This document shows positions 7,502-15,547 of a stretch of 35,061 nucleotides of DNA, piece by piece. The notes below the pieces were generated by a model. The model had not been told where the DNA came from. It saw only the letters and a program-made list of their open reading frames with translations, and did not search any database. How positions within the stretch are numbered: the stretch's first letter is position 1; each line of letters opens with the position of its first letter. The DNA comes from Mycobacterium asiaticum (lineage in GTDB: Bacteria > Actinomycetota > Actinomycetes > Mycobacteriales > Mycobacteriaceae). Location: the NCBI RefSeq assembly GCF_001668675.1, contig NZ_LZKQ01000138.1:1-35061 (forward strand), read 5' to 3'. Made by a program: the position numbers and the translations under genes.

Positions 7502-9331
7502 ATGAATGGCGGAGCCCGGTCCGGGCAGGCAGTGCGCGAAGGCCTGCTGCAGATCGAGGACTGCCTGGACGCCGACGGCAACATCGCGTTGCCACCGGAA
7601 ACCACGCTGATCTCGTTGATCGACCGCAACATCAAATACGTCGGCGAGGAGATCGCGTATCGCTTCCTCGACTACACCGGATCGGGGGAGGGCCGCGCCC
7701 TCGAAGTGAGCTGGGACCGGTTCGGGGTCCGGCTGCGCGCCATCAGCGCACAGATCCAGCAGCTGGCCGGTCCCGGTGACCGGGTGGCCATCCTGGCGCC
7801 ACAGAGCATCGACTGGGTGGCCGGCTACTACGCCGCGATCAAAGCCGGCTCCGTGGCGGTGCCGCTGTTCGCCCCCGAACTGCCTGGCCATGCCGAACGC
7901 CTGCAGACGGCGCTGCGGGATTCGCGGCCGTCGGTCGTCCTCACCACCGCCGCGGCCCGGGCGGGCATCGAAGATTTCCTGGGCACGCTTCCCGACCTGC
8001 CCAAGCCCGCGGTGCTCGTCATCGACGAGATACCCGACTCGGCGCAGGAGTCGTTCGTCCCCGTCCACCTGGATATGGACGCCGTGTCCTATCTGCAGTA
8101 CACCTCGGGAGCGACCCGCCCGCCGATCGGCGTCGAGATCACCCATCGAGCGGTCGCCACCAACCTGGCCCAGATGATCCTGTCGATCGACCTGCTGAAC
8201 CGAAACACCCACGGCGTCAGCTGGTTACCGCTCTACCACGACATGGGCCTGTCGATGATCGGCTTTCCCACGGTGTACGGCGGACACACCACGCTGATGT
8301 CGCCGACCGCGTTCGTGCGGCGGCCGCAGCGGTGGATCCAGGCGCTGTCGGACGGGTCGCGTTCCGGACAGGTGGTGACCGCGGCGCCGAACTTCGCCTA
8401 TGAATGGGCGGCCCAACGGGGACGCCCCGCCGACGGCGACGACATCGATCTGAGCAATGTCGTGCTGATCATCGGTTCGGAGCCGGTCAGCATCGATGCG
8501 GTCGACGCGTTCAACAATGCGTTCGCGCCCTTCGGATTACCGCGCACGGCGTTCAAACCCTCCTATGGCATCGCCGAGGCGACGCTGATGATCGCCACGA
8601 TCGACCACGACGCCCAGACGTCCGTGGTGTATCTGGACCGCGAGCGGCTGGGAGCGGGCGAGGCCGTCCTGGTCGCCGCGGATGACCCGAAGGCCATGGT
8701 CCACGTGTCGTGCGGCCAACCCGCGCGAAGCCTGTGGGCGGTGATTGTCGATCCCGACACCGGTGCCGAGTTGCCGGACGGCCGGGTGGGCGAACCATGG
8801 CTGCAGGGCGACAACGTCGGGCGCGGCTACTGGGGCCGGCCCGAACAGACCCGCGCGACTTTCGGCGCCGAACTGCGATCGGTGCTGCCGGACGGCAGTC
8901 ACGCCGCCGGCGCGCGGATTGACGGAAACTGGTTGCGCACCGGCGATTTGGCGGTGTATCTGGATGGCGAGATCTATGTCGTCGGCCGGATCGCCGACCT
9001 GGTGACGATCGACGGACAGAACCACTACCCGCAGGACATCGAGGCCACCGTCGCGGCCGCCTCGCCGATGGTGCGCAAGGGATATGTCACCGCGTTCGCG
9101 GTGCCCGAGGCTGATGGTCAAGGCCTGGTGGTCATCGCCGAGCGCGCGACGGGCACCAGCCGCGCCGACCCGCAACCCGCCATCGAGGCGATCCGGGCCG
9201 CCGTGCGGGCACGACACGGGTTGTCCGTCGCCGACGTGCGCTTCCTGCCCGCGGGCGCGATCCCACGCACTACCAGCGGGAAACTGGCGCGCGTCGCGTG
9301 CCGGACCGCCTACCTCGACGGCAGCCTCTGA
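7502..9331 (+). CDS. fadD31: Fatty-acyl-AMP ligase FadD31
   Basis: This 609-residue ANL-superfamily adenylating enzyme starts at ATG 7502. The P-loop motif YLQYTSGATRPPIGVEITH has the FAAL form rather than the YTSGSTGxPKG of acyl-CoA synthetases. The WLPLYHDMGL, YGIAEATLMI and GDLAVYLDGEIYVVGRIADL segments also fit FAALs. These enzymes activate a fatty acid with ATP to acyl-AMP and hand it to a polyketide synthase or acyl carrier protein, although some mycobacterial members make CoA esters. No PKS gene is in the window, so the acceptor is unknown. Its stop overlaps the start of the next gene by one base (TGATG), which means coupled translation. It corresponds to Rv1925. Confidence 0.9.
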   Translation: MNGGARSGQAVREGLLQIEDCLDADGNIALPPETTLISLIDRNIKYVGEEIAYRFLDYTGSGEGRALEVSWDRFGVRLRAISAQIQQLAGPGDRVAILAPQSIDWVAGYYAAIKAGSVAVPLFAPELPGHAERLQTALRDSRPSVVLTTAAARAGIEDFLGTLPDLPKPAVLVIDEIPDSAQESFVPVHLDMDAVSYLQYTSGATRPPIGVEITHRAVATNLAQMILSIDLLNRNTHGVSWLPLYHDMGLSMIGFPTVYGGHTTLMSPTAFVRRPQRWIQALSDGSRSGQVVTAAPNFAYEWAAQRGRPADGDDIDLSNVVLIIGSEPVSIDAVDAFNNAFAPFGLPRTAFKPSYGIAEATLMIATIDHDAQTSVVYLDRERLGAGEAVLVAADDPKAMVHVSCGQPARSLWAVIVDPDTGAELPDGRVGEPWLQGDNVGRGYWGRPEQTRATFGAELRSVLPDGSHAAGARIDGNWLRTGDLAVYLDGEIYVVGRIADLVTIDGQNHYPQDIEATVAAASPMVRKGYVTAFAVPEADGQGLVVIAERATGTSRADPQPAIEAIRAAVRARHGLSVADVRFLPAGAIPRTTSGKLARVACRTAYLDGSL

Positions 9332-10098
9332 TGTCGGACATCCCGTCCGCTGCGGAGCCCGGTGGGGCTCTGGAACTGGCGGGATACCCGGTCATCCCAC
9401 CGCCCCTGCCCCGCCCGATCACCTCCGACCAGCACTGGTCCGACCTGACCTTCGTGCACTGGCCGGTCACCCCCGAGAGCGTGGCGCATCTCTACCCGCC
9501 CGGGACGCGTCCCGACGTCTTCGCCAACGGAATCACCTACGTCGGACTGGTCCCGTTCGCCATGACCGGCACGAAACTCGGCACCGCGGTACCGCTTCCG
9601 TACTTCGGCCGGTTCCTCGAGACGAACATCCGGCTGTACTCGATCGACGACGCCGGGCGCCACGGGGTGCTGTTCCGGTCGCTCGAGACCGCCCGGTTGG
9701 CGGTCGTGCCGGTGACCCGGATCGGTCTGGGCATCCCGTACACCTGGGCGAAAATGCGAATGACCCGGTCGGGCAACCAAATCACCTACCACAGTGTGCG
9801 ACGCTGGCCGCGACGCGGCCTGCGTAACCTGGTGACCGTCAATGTCGGAGAGGTGATCGAGCCGACGCCGCTGGAGGTGTGGCTCACCGCCCGCTGGGGC
9901 GCCCACACCCGTAAGGCGGGCCGCACGTGGTGGGTCCCCAATGAACACGACGCCTGGCCGCTGCGCGCGGCCGAGGTCACCGAACTGCACTCCGAACTCG
10001 TCGCCGCGGCGGGTGTCACGCCGTGCGGCGATCGGCTGCGGGCGGTGTATTCCGCCGGCGTTCGAACATTTTTCGGCCGGCCCTGCCCGGTTCAGTAG
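9331..10098 (+). CDS. DUF2071 (YqjF-like) protein, Rv1927-like
   Basis: ATG at 9331 overlaps the fadD31 stop and gives 255 residues, near the 257 of Rv1927. The sequence has the DUF2071 pattern: FVHWPVTPESVAHLYPPGTRPDVF, then YVGLVPFAM and FLETNIRLYSIDDAGRHGVLFRSLET, with a later AHTRKAGRTWWVPNEHDAWPL block. The fold is related to acetoacetate decarboxylase, but no catalytic activity has been agreed for the family. Coupling to fadD31 hints at a shared lipid task. Its 3' end overlaps the next minus-strand gene by 7 bp. Confidence 0.83.
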   Translation: MSDIPSAAEPGGALELAGYPVIPPPLPRPITSDQHWSDLTFVHWPVTPESVAHLYPPGTRPDVFANGITYVGLVPFAMTGTKLGTAVPLPYFGRFLETNIRLYSIDDAGRHGVLFRSLETARLAVVPVTRIGLGIPYTWAKMRMTRSGNQITYHSVRRWPRRGLRNLVTVNVGEVIEPTPLEVWLTARWGAHTRKAGRTWWVPNEHDAWPLRAAEVTELHSELVAAAGVTPCGDRLRAVYSAGVRTFFGRPCPVQ

Positions 10099-10525
10099 GA
10101 CAGCACGCGGAAATGCCCACGGGGGCAGTTGCCTTCGATGCCGCTGAACGGGTCGTCCTCAATTCCCGCCAGTCCCAGTGCTTCCCGCAGTAGCACGCCG
10201 GGCAGTCGGGACAGTGAAAGGGCGCGTAGGCGTAGCCCATTCGGTAGAGCGCCGCGGCGTCGGCGTCCGCGATCGCGTACCCAAGCCATTCCACGCTCTC
10301 GCTGGCCACGGGGTGCGTGGCGGCGCCGAAGAACGTGTCCACCCAGAGTGCCGCCTGCCGCCCGGGCCGTTCCAGCACGTCGAGTTCGACCAGCGCCTGT
10401 AGCGCCGGCCTGGTGTCGTCCGCCACCGCGTCGGCAGGGGTGACGAACCGGACGCTGCCCGCCGGTTCGCCGCAGACGGCGCAAGGAAATTCGGCCGCGC
10501 CCGGCTCAGGGGCAGGTGTAGCCAC
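10092..10525 (-). pseudogene. Cysteine-rich (zinc-ribbon-like) hypothetical protein, frameshifted near its C-terminus
   Basis: Translation from GTG 10525 gives FPCAVCGEPAGSVRF near the start and FHCPDCPACYCGKHWDWRE near residue 120, a cysteine pattern suited to zinc binding. After WRE this frame becomes nonsense-like arginine/threonine text. The frame one base over continues sensibly as EDDPFSGIEGNCPRGHFRVLSY and stops at 10092. The switch lies about 10160-10166. The region is 434 bp, one short of a codon multiple, which fits a single-base deletion. This is either a recent pseudogene or a sequencing error. The GTG lies inside the end of the SDR gene (20-bp overlap), so the two were translated together. 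I do not recognise the family; Rv1929c is not an evident match. Confidence 0.65.
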
Positions 10526-11273
10526 CGTCGATCACCACATCGGAGCCGGTCATGTAGCTCGAAGCCGCGCTGGCCAGGTAGAGGTAAAGACCGGTGAGTT
10601 CCTCGGGCCGGCCGATCCGACCCATCGGGATCTTCGGCTCCCACTGGCGGTGATACTCCGCCAAAGGTTCGACGAGTTCGGTGAGGATATAGCCCGGACT
10701 GACGGCGTTGACCCGAATGTCATACGGGGCGAACTCGACCGCCATCGCTTTGGTCAGGTGAATGACCGCCGCCTTGGAGGTGCAGTAGTGGCCCACCTGC
10801 TGCGGAATGTTGATGATGTGGCCCGACATCGAGGCAGTGGTGATGATCGACCCGCCCCGTCCCTGGCTGACCATCGTCCGCGCCGTGGCCTGCGCGGTCA
10901 GGAAGACGCCGGTCACATTCGTGCTCTGGATCCGCTCGAACTCCTCGAGCGACATCTCCAGCATCGGCGTCACCGACACGATGCCGGCATTGCACACGGC
11001 GATGTCGATGCCACCCAGCTCCGCGACGACCGTGTCGACCATGGCGCGCACCTGCTCTTCGCGGGTGACATCACAGGCAATGGGCACCGCCCGCCCGCCG
11101 GCCGCCGCGATCTCGTCGGCCAATTGCTCCAGCGCATCCAAATGCCTTGCCGCAATTGCGACTTCGGCACCGGCCTCGACGTAAGCCAGGGCAACCTTCT
11201 TGCCGATGCCGGTGGACGCGCCCGTCACCAGGGCCGTCTTGCCGCGCAGGTCGAACAGGTCCAAGACGCTCAT
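10506..11273 (-). CDS. Short-chain dehydrogenase/reductase, Rv1928c-like
   Basis: ATG at 11273 gives 255 residues, the length I recall for Rv1928c. It is a classical SDR: the NAD(P)-binding TGASTGIG lies at 17-24, the NAG motif (VCNAGIVS) is in the middle, and the active-site YCTSK supplies Tyr and Lys. The C-terminal end GSDVVIDGGYTCP is typical of the class. The substrate is unknown. The upstream neighbour is a SnoaL-like gene read in the opposite direction with only 19 bp between the start codons. The downstream frameshifted gene overlaps its 3' end. Confidence 0.87.
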   Translation of the reverse strand: MSVLDLFDLRGKTALVTGASTGIGKKVALAYVEAGAEVAIAARHLDALEQLADEIAAAGGRAVPIACDVTREEQVRAMVDTVVAELGGIDIAVCNAGIVSVTPMLEMSLEEFERIQSTNVTGVFLTAQATARTMVSQGRGGSIITTASMSGHIINIPQQVGHYCTSKAAVIHLTKAMAVEFAPYDIRVNAVSPGYILTELVEPLAEYHRQWEPKIPMGRIGRPEELTGLYLYLASAASSYMTGSDVVIDGGYTCP

Positions 11274-11292
11274 ACGCTCTAGTGTGTCCGGT
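11274..11292. promoter_or_regulatory. 19-bp divergent start region with overlapping promoter elements
   Basis: TAGTGT (11280-11285) fits a TANNNT -10 box placed seven bases before the plus-strand ATG at 11293, so that gene looks leaderless. On the minus strand CACACT is placed similarly before the SDR ATG at 11273, a weaker match. No ribosome site fits for either gene, so both promoters must reach into the opposing coding sequence. Confidence 0.45.
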
Positions 11293-11769
11293 ATGGGCAA
11301 GTTCGCCAAAATAGAGATCGAAGAAGCCGTCAACCACTACACCGAAGTCGCCGCGGGCTGTTCCGCGTCCGGGGACTGGCGCCCGTTCGCGGACCTCTTC
11401 ACCGAAGACGTCGTCTACACCGAACACCACTACGGGGTCTTCCACGGCCGTGAGGCGGTGCGCGAGTGGATCGTCGACGTCATGGCGCCGTTTCCGCACA
11501 TGCGGTTTCCGTCGGAGTGGATCGCCTACGACGAGGACAACGACGCCGTCGTCATCATGATCAAGAACCTCCTCGACCATCCGACCGATCCGAACGGCGA
11601 ACCGTTCTGGTTCCCGAACTGGACCCGGCTGGTCTACGCCGGTGACGGATTGTTCTCGAGCGAAGAGGACATCTACAACCCGAACCGCGATGCGCCGCGG
11701 GTGGTCGCGGAGTGGATGCGCGCGGGCGGCAAGCTTGCCACCGACAAAATCCCCGCACCCAAGTCCTGA
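11293..11769 (+). CDS. SnoaL/NTF2-like protein
   Basis: This 158-residue protein starts at ATG 11293. The pattern is that of SnoaL-like alpha+beta barrels: an N-terminal helix (EAVNHYTEVAAGCSASGDWRPFADLFTEDVVYTEHHYG), then FHGREAVREWIVDVM and a central PFWFPNWTRLVYAGDGLFSSEEDIYNP sheet. In this family the cavity is used as an isomerase, hydrolase or cyclase, or simply for ligand binding. The catalytic group cannot be fixed here. It forms a divergent pair with the SDR and converges on the PfpI gene with a 19-bp gap. Confidence 0.82.
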   Translation: MGKFAKIEIEEAVNHYTEVAAGCSASGDWRPFADLFTEDVVYTEHHYGVFHGREAVREWIVDVMAPFPHMRFPSEWIAYDEDNDAVVIMIKNLLDHPTDPNGEPFWFPNWTRLVYAGDGLFSSEEDIYNPNRDAPRVVAEWMRAGGKLATDKIPAPKS

Positions 11770-11788
11770 CCGGATACGGGACCCGGTT

Positions 11789-12532
11789 CTAGATCGAATT
11801 ACCCACCAGTTGCCGCTTGCGGCGGCGGGATCGAACCGCCGAGATCGCCTGGTCCCAGGCCATCAGCGTGGCGGCCTTGAGGTTGGCCGGCTTCAGGCTG
11901 TCCTTGGACAACAAGGCGGTGGCGGCGGCCTTGGTGCTCACCGATGCCTTGGACATGTGGCCCGAGTCGAACGGTGGCTGTGGATCGTATTCGATGGCCA
12001 GCTGGATCGCTTTCGCGCGGGCCTCGCCGCCGATCTGCCCGGCGAGCCATAGCCCGAGGTCAATGCCCGCCGATACCCCGGCGCTGGTGATTACCTTGTC
12101 CTGGTGCACGATTCGCTCGTCATCCACCGGAATGACGCCGAACGTCTTCAGTACCGGCAGCGCGACCCAGTGCGAGGTGGCGCGCTTGTCCCGCAGCAAC
12201 CCGGCGGCGGCCAGGATCACCGAGCCCGAGCACACCGAGGTGGTCCAGGTCGCGGTCTGATGGACCTGACGCAGCCACTCGAGCAGTTGCTCGTCGCGGG
12301 CATGCACCGGAGTCGCCGGGCCACCCGGCACCAGAACCACGTCGGGCGAAGGCGTTTCGGCCAGGGAGTGGGTCGCGCCCAATACCAGCACCCCGGAGTC
12401 GGCCGTGATCGGTCCGGGTTCGTGCCAGACGAACCGCACCTCAGCGTCCGGCAATTGGCGCAACACCTCATAAGGGCCGATCATGTCCAGGGCGGTGAAC
12501 CCCGGGTAGGCCACGAAGGCGATCTGGGTCAT
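11789..12532 (-). CDS. DJ-1/PfpI-type glutamine-amidotransferase-like protein, Rv1930c-like
   Basis: I chose ATG 12532 because GAGGAG lies 7 bp upstream of it; an in-frame GTG at 12547 is less likely. The 247-residue product has the PfpI fold: FVAYPGFTALDMIGPYEVL at the start, VLVPGGPATP in the middle and the nucleophile elbow TTSVCSGS with Cys101. It resembles isonitrile hydratase-type members rather than proteases. A positively charged extra tail of about 50 residues ends in SRRRKRQLVGNSI. It lies 24 bp downstream of the GlxA regulator, so the two probably form an operon. It corresponds to Rv1930c, but is longer than I remember for that protein. Confidence 0.82.
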   Translation of the reverse strand: MTQIAFVAYPGFTALDMIGPYEVLRQLPDAEVRFVWHEPGPITADSGVLVLGATHSLAETPSPDVVLVPGGPATPVHARDEQLLEWLRQVHQTATWTTSVCSGSVILAAAGLLRDKRATSHWVALPVLKTFGVIPVDDERIVHQDKVITSAGVSAGIDLGLWLAGQIGGEARAKAIQLAIEYDPQPPFDSGHMSKASVSTKAAATALLSKDSLKPANLKAATLMAWDQAISAVRSRRRKRQLVGNSI

Positions 12533-12556
12533 CGGTGTGCTCCTCACTGGTGGTTA

Positions 12557-13507
12557 TCAGGCGAAAGCCTTGCGGTACTGATCGGGCGGGATGCCGATCC
12601 GGCGAATGAAGTTGCGGCGCATCGTTTCCGCGGTACCGAAACCGCAGCGCGAGGCGATCGCAACCACCGTGTCGTCGGTCTCTTCCAGTTGCCGGCGCGC
12701 GGCTTCGGTGCGGATGCGTTCCACGTACTGGCCCGGCGCCTCACCGACCTCTTCGGTGAACACCCGGGTGAAATGGCGTGGGCTCATCGCGGCCCGCCGG
12801 GCCAGTTCCTCCACGCTGTGCACCCCACCGGGTTCGGACTCGATGGCTTCCTGGACATCACGGATGGACGGCCGCTTGGCTCGCGGCATCCAGACCGGCG
12901 CGGCGAACTGCGTCTGTCCGCCGGGGCGGCGCAGGTAGAGCACCAGCCAGCGGGCCACCGTCTGGGCAACCTCGGTGCCGTGGTCGTCCTCGACCAGCGA
13001 CAGGGCGAGGTCGATCCCCGAGGTGACACCCGCGGCGGTCCAGATCCGCTCACCACTGCGCAGGAAGATCGGGTCGGGGTCGACGTCGATGGACGGGAAT
13101 TCCTCGGCCAACCGGTCGGCGAAGGCCCAGTGGGTGGTGACGCGCTGGCCGTCGAGCAGTCCCGCCTCGGCGGCCAGGAACGCGCCCGTGCAAACGGTGA
13201 CAACGCGACGCGCCGATCGGGAGATCGCCTTCACCCAGTCGATGAACTCCCGGTCGGTGCGCGTCGCATCGATCCCGGCGCCACCGGGCAGCACGACGGT
13301 GTCGACCGGTTCTCGAGGGTCGGGGAGTGGCGCCGCGTTGAAGCTGAGGCCGGTCGGGGTGCTCACGGGCTGTCCGCCGGGAGAGGCAACGACCACCTCG
13401 TAGCCACCTTTGGTCAACAGTGCAGCGCCGGTGAAGACCTCATACGGTCCCACCACGTCGAGCGCCTGCACACCGGGGAAGCCGGCGATGACCACCTTAC
13501 GAGCCAT
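12557..13507 (-). CDS. GlxA-family transcriptional regulator (PfpI domain + AraC HTH), Rv1931c-like
   Basis: ATG at 13507 gives 316 residues. Residues 1-190 are a DJ-1/PfpI-like ligand domain (GFPGVQALDVVGPYEVF; TVCTGAFLAAEAGLL with Cys106). Residues about 215-310 are an AraC/XylS double helix-turn-helix (HSVEELARRAAMSPRHFTRVF; VVAIASRCGFGTAETMRRNFIRRIGIPPDQYRKAF). GlxA-type proteins act as activators that sense small metabolites. Its partner gene downstream repeats the same N-terminal domain without the DNA-binding part, so ligand domain and regulator may respond to related molecules. The divergent tpx gene shares the 138-bp promoter region. Confidence 0.88.
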   Translation of the reverse strand: MARKVVIAGFPGVQALDVVGPYEVFTGAALLTKGGYEVVVASPGGQPVSTPTGLSFNAAPLPDPREPVDTVVLPGGAGIDATRTDREFIDWVKAISRSARRVVTVCTGAFLAAEAGLLDGQRVTTHWAFADRLAEEFPSIDVDPDPIFLRSGERIWTAAGVTSGIDLALSLVEDDHGTEVAQTVARWLVLYLRRPGGQTQFAAPVWMPRAKRPSIRDVQEAIESEPGGVHSVEELARRAAMSPRHFTRVFTEEVGEAPGQYVERIRTEAARRQLEETDDTVVAIASRCGFGTAETMRRNFIRRIGIPPDQYRKAFA

Positions 13508-13645
13508 GCAGCCAGTCTCGGCCACCATTGTCGTGGCGTCTACGACCTGTATCCCACAAATTAGGACATCGCGCGACGGCGCGGCAGCGGGTTCGACGCC
13601 GGACCCGGGCAAGGACCGCGCTGCGCTTCTTGGCAGACTGTGCGC

Positions 13646-14143
13646 ATGGCACAGATAACCTTGCGCGGAAATGCGATCAACACCGTCGGCGAGCTTCCCG
13701 CCGTTGGGTCCCCGGCCCCTGCCTTCACGCTGACCGGCGACGACCTGGGCCCGGTCAGTAAGGACCAGTTCGACGGGAAAGCTGTGCTGCTGAACATCTT
13801 TCCGTCGGTGGACACCCCGGTGTGCGCGACCAGCGTGCGGACCTTCAATGAGCGGGTCGCCGGGACCGGTGCAGCCGTGGTGTGCGTGTCCAAAGACCTG
13901 CCGTTCGCACAGAAGCGATTCTGCGGCGCCGAGGGCATCGAGAACGTCAACGTCGCATCCGCGTTCCGGGACAGCTTCGGCGAGGACTACGGCGTCACCA
14001 TCGCCGACGGCCCGATGGCGGGTCTGCTGGCCCGTGCGGTCGTGGTGATCGGTCCCGACGGCAACGTCGTGCACACCGAGCTGGTGCCGGAGATCGCACA
14101 GGAACCCGACTACGACGCCGCGCTCGGCGCCCTCAAGTCCTAA
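13646..14143 (+). CDS. tpx: Thiol peroxidase Tpx
   Basis: ATG at 13646 gives 165 residues, the same length as M. tuberculosis Tpx. It is an atypical 2-Cys peroxiredoxin that reduces hydroperoxides with thioredoxin. The peroxidatic Cys60 lies in IFPSVDTPVCATS, the resolving Cys93 in KRFCGAEG, and the third cysteine, Cys80, is also kept. The flanks (MAQITLRGNAINTVGELP; SFGEDYGVTIADGPMAGLLAR) are nearly those of the tuberculosis protein. No ribosome site is visible. CAGACT six bases before the ATG suggests a leaderless transcript, as for fadD31. Its stop overlaps the end of a small opposing gene by 4 bp. Confidence 0.95.
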   Translation: MAQITLRGNAINTVGELPAVGSPAPAFTLTGDDLGPVSKDQFDGKAVLLNIFPSVDTPVCATSVRTFNERVAGTGAAVVCVSKDLPFAQKRFCGAEGIENVNVASAFRDSFGEDYGVTIADGPMAGLLARAVVVIGPDGNVVHTELVPEIAQEPDYDAALGALKS

Positions 14144-14289
14144 CCCGGTAGCGCCGCGCAGACCGCCGCACGAAGCTCGAGCGGCGGCTGGGCGCTGACC
14201 GGGCAGCCCGCGAGCATGAACCCGCCGACGGCCGTCATCACCACGCCCAAAGCCACCCGGACCGCCAGCGTTCTCTGTTTGTCGGTCAT
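14140..14289 (-). CDS. Small predicted lipoprotein (49 aa), convergent with tpx
   Basis: ATG at 14289 is preceded by GAGGAG five bases upstream. The product starts MTDKQRTLAVRV, has a hydrophobic core (ALGVVMTAVGGFM) and reaches a perfect lipobox LAGC at residues 26-29. Only about 20 mature residues follow (CPVSAQPPLELRAAVCAALPG), with a second cysteine at residue 44. If processed it would be a tiny lipidated or secreted peptide. The good ribosome site, the signal peptide and the fit exactly between tpx and fadE18 support a real gene. Its AT-rich upstream region holds possible -10 sequences. I know no homolog or function. Confidence 0.6.
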   Translation of the reverse strand: MTDKQRTLAVRVALGVVMTAVGGFMLAGCPVSAQPPLELRAAVCAALPG

Positions 14290-14481
14290 CTCGGCTCCTC
14301 GGGTCGGTTGCAGCGAAATGCTAGCGTCGCGGCCACCCGCCGGGAATAGCTGTTTCGAAATTGCTGGGAACTTCTTATATATCCAGTGAAACTCGAAAGG
14401 CGTTGAGGGCGAGCATGATTCATGTCAAGACCATTGACAACCGCTGATCCATTCCGCAGCCTGCGATCGTATGTCAGGGCT
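14290..14481. promoter_or_regulatory. Spacer with promoter-like AT patch and a TGTCAA/TTGACA dyad
   Basis: A short AT-rich patch (CTTATATATCC, 14373-14383) and an inverted repeat TGTCAA-N5-TTGACA (14423-14439) lie between the end of fadE18 and the small lipoprotein start. They could form the lipoprotein promoter and operator. No other gene is seen. Confidence 0.3.
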
Positions 14482-15546
14482 TCACAATCCCGCGCGGTCG
14501 GCAAGCAGCGCCCGGTGCTGCGCACTGCTGCCGAACAGCGCTTGGGTGCTCTTGGCCCGGCGAAAGTATCGGTGCAGGCGGTGTTCCCAGGTGAACGCGA
14601 TGCCGCCATGGATCTGGATGGCGGATTCCGCGCACTGCACAAAGGTGTCGGCGGCCTGCGCCTTGGCCAGTGGCGCCGCGATCGCCAGCTCCTCGCCGCC
14701 GGCGGCGCTCATGGCCGCGAACATCACGGCCGCGCGGGTGGCGTCGATCTCGACGAGCATCTCCGCGCACATGTGCTTGACCGCCTGGAAAGAGCCGATC
14801 GGTCGGTCGAATTGGGTGCGCCGGCGCGCATAGTCGACAGCCATCTCGAGGCAGGCTTCCGCGCCGCCGAGCATCTCGGCCGCGAGCAGCACCCGGGCGA
14901 CGTCCATGACCGGCAGCAGGTCGCCGGGCCCGCCCGCCCGCAGCGCATCGGCGGGCACCTGACTCAGCCGCATCCGCGCTACCGGCCGGGTGATATCGAA
15001 CGACGGCGGCCGTTCGACAGTGAGGCCGGGTGCGTCGGCCCGTACCACGCAGGTGGTGATCTCACCGTGGGACGCGGCGGCCGGCACCACGAACAGGTCG
15101 GCGACGTGACCGTGCAGCACCGGTGAGCACGTGCCGGTGAGCAGGACGCGCCCGTCCCGTCGTTCGGCTACCACGGTCGCGCCGCTCGCCGCGCCGGGGC
15201 CCCAGGCGCCGAACGCAGCGATCTGCGCACCGCACAACAGTCCGGCGAGTAGTTCCTTGCGCTGGTCTTCATCGCCGAGGCGCAGAATTGCTTCGACCGC
15301 AAAGGCATTGGTTGCGAACGGAACTGGGGCAAGCGCCCGGCCGAGCTCGCTGCACGCGATGGCCGTATCGACGAGGGTGGCGCCGGCGCCGCCGTACTCG
15401 GCCGGGACGTGCAGGCCGGGCAGTTCGAGTTCACCGCACAGGCGCTGCCACAGCGCCGCGTCGTATTCCTCAGCGCTCGGGCGCTGCAGGAAGCCGCGTA
15501 ACGCCGCACGGAAATCGTGCTGCTCGGTGCTGTATTGAAAGTCCAT
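14482..15546 (-). CDS. fadE18: Acyl-CoA dehydrogenase subunit FadE18
   Basis: ATG at 15546 lies one base after the fadE17 stop and gives 354 residues. The acyl-CoA dehydrogenase fold is clear: LHVPAEYGGAGATLVDTAIACSELGRAL, a middle beta domain, then YARRRTQFDRPIGSFQAVKHMCAEM and IQIHGGIAFTWEHRLHRYFRRAKSTQ. Mycobacterial fadE pairs of this type form alpha2-beta2 heterotetramers in which only one FAD site per dimer is complete, as known for the sterol side-chain enzymes. Tight coupling to fadE17 supports that here. The enzyme would introduce a double bond into an acyl-CoA side chain. It is the last gene of the echA13-fadE17-fadE18 unit. Confidence 0.9.
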   Translation of the reverse strand: MDFQYSTEQHDFRAALRGFLQRPSAEEYDAALWQRLCGELELPGLHVPAEYGGAGATLVDTAIACSELGRALAPVPFATNAFAVEAILRLGDEDQRKELLAGLLCGAQIAAFGAWGPGAASGATVVAERRDGRVLLTGTCSPVLHGHVADLFVVPAAASHGEITTCVVRADAPGLTVERPPSFDITRPVARMRLSQVPADALRAGGPGDLLPVMDVARVLLAAEMLGGAEACLEMAVDYARRRTQFDRPIGSFQAVKHMCAEMLVEIDATRAAVMFAAMSAAGGEELAIAAPLAKAQAADTFVQCAESAIQIHGGIAFTWEHRLHRYFRRAKSTQALFGSSAQHRALLADRAGL

Positions 15547-15547
15547 G

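Noticed and set aside
12104..13564. 486-codon plus-strand frame
   Set aside because: Antisense of the PfpI and GlxA genes, with no domain of its own.
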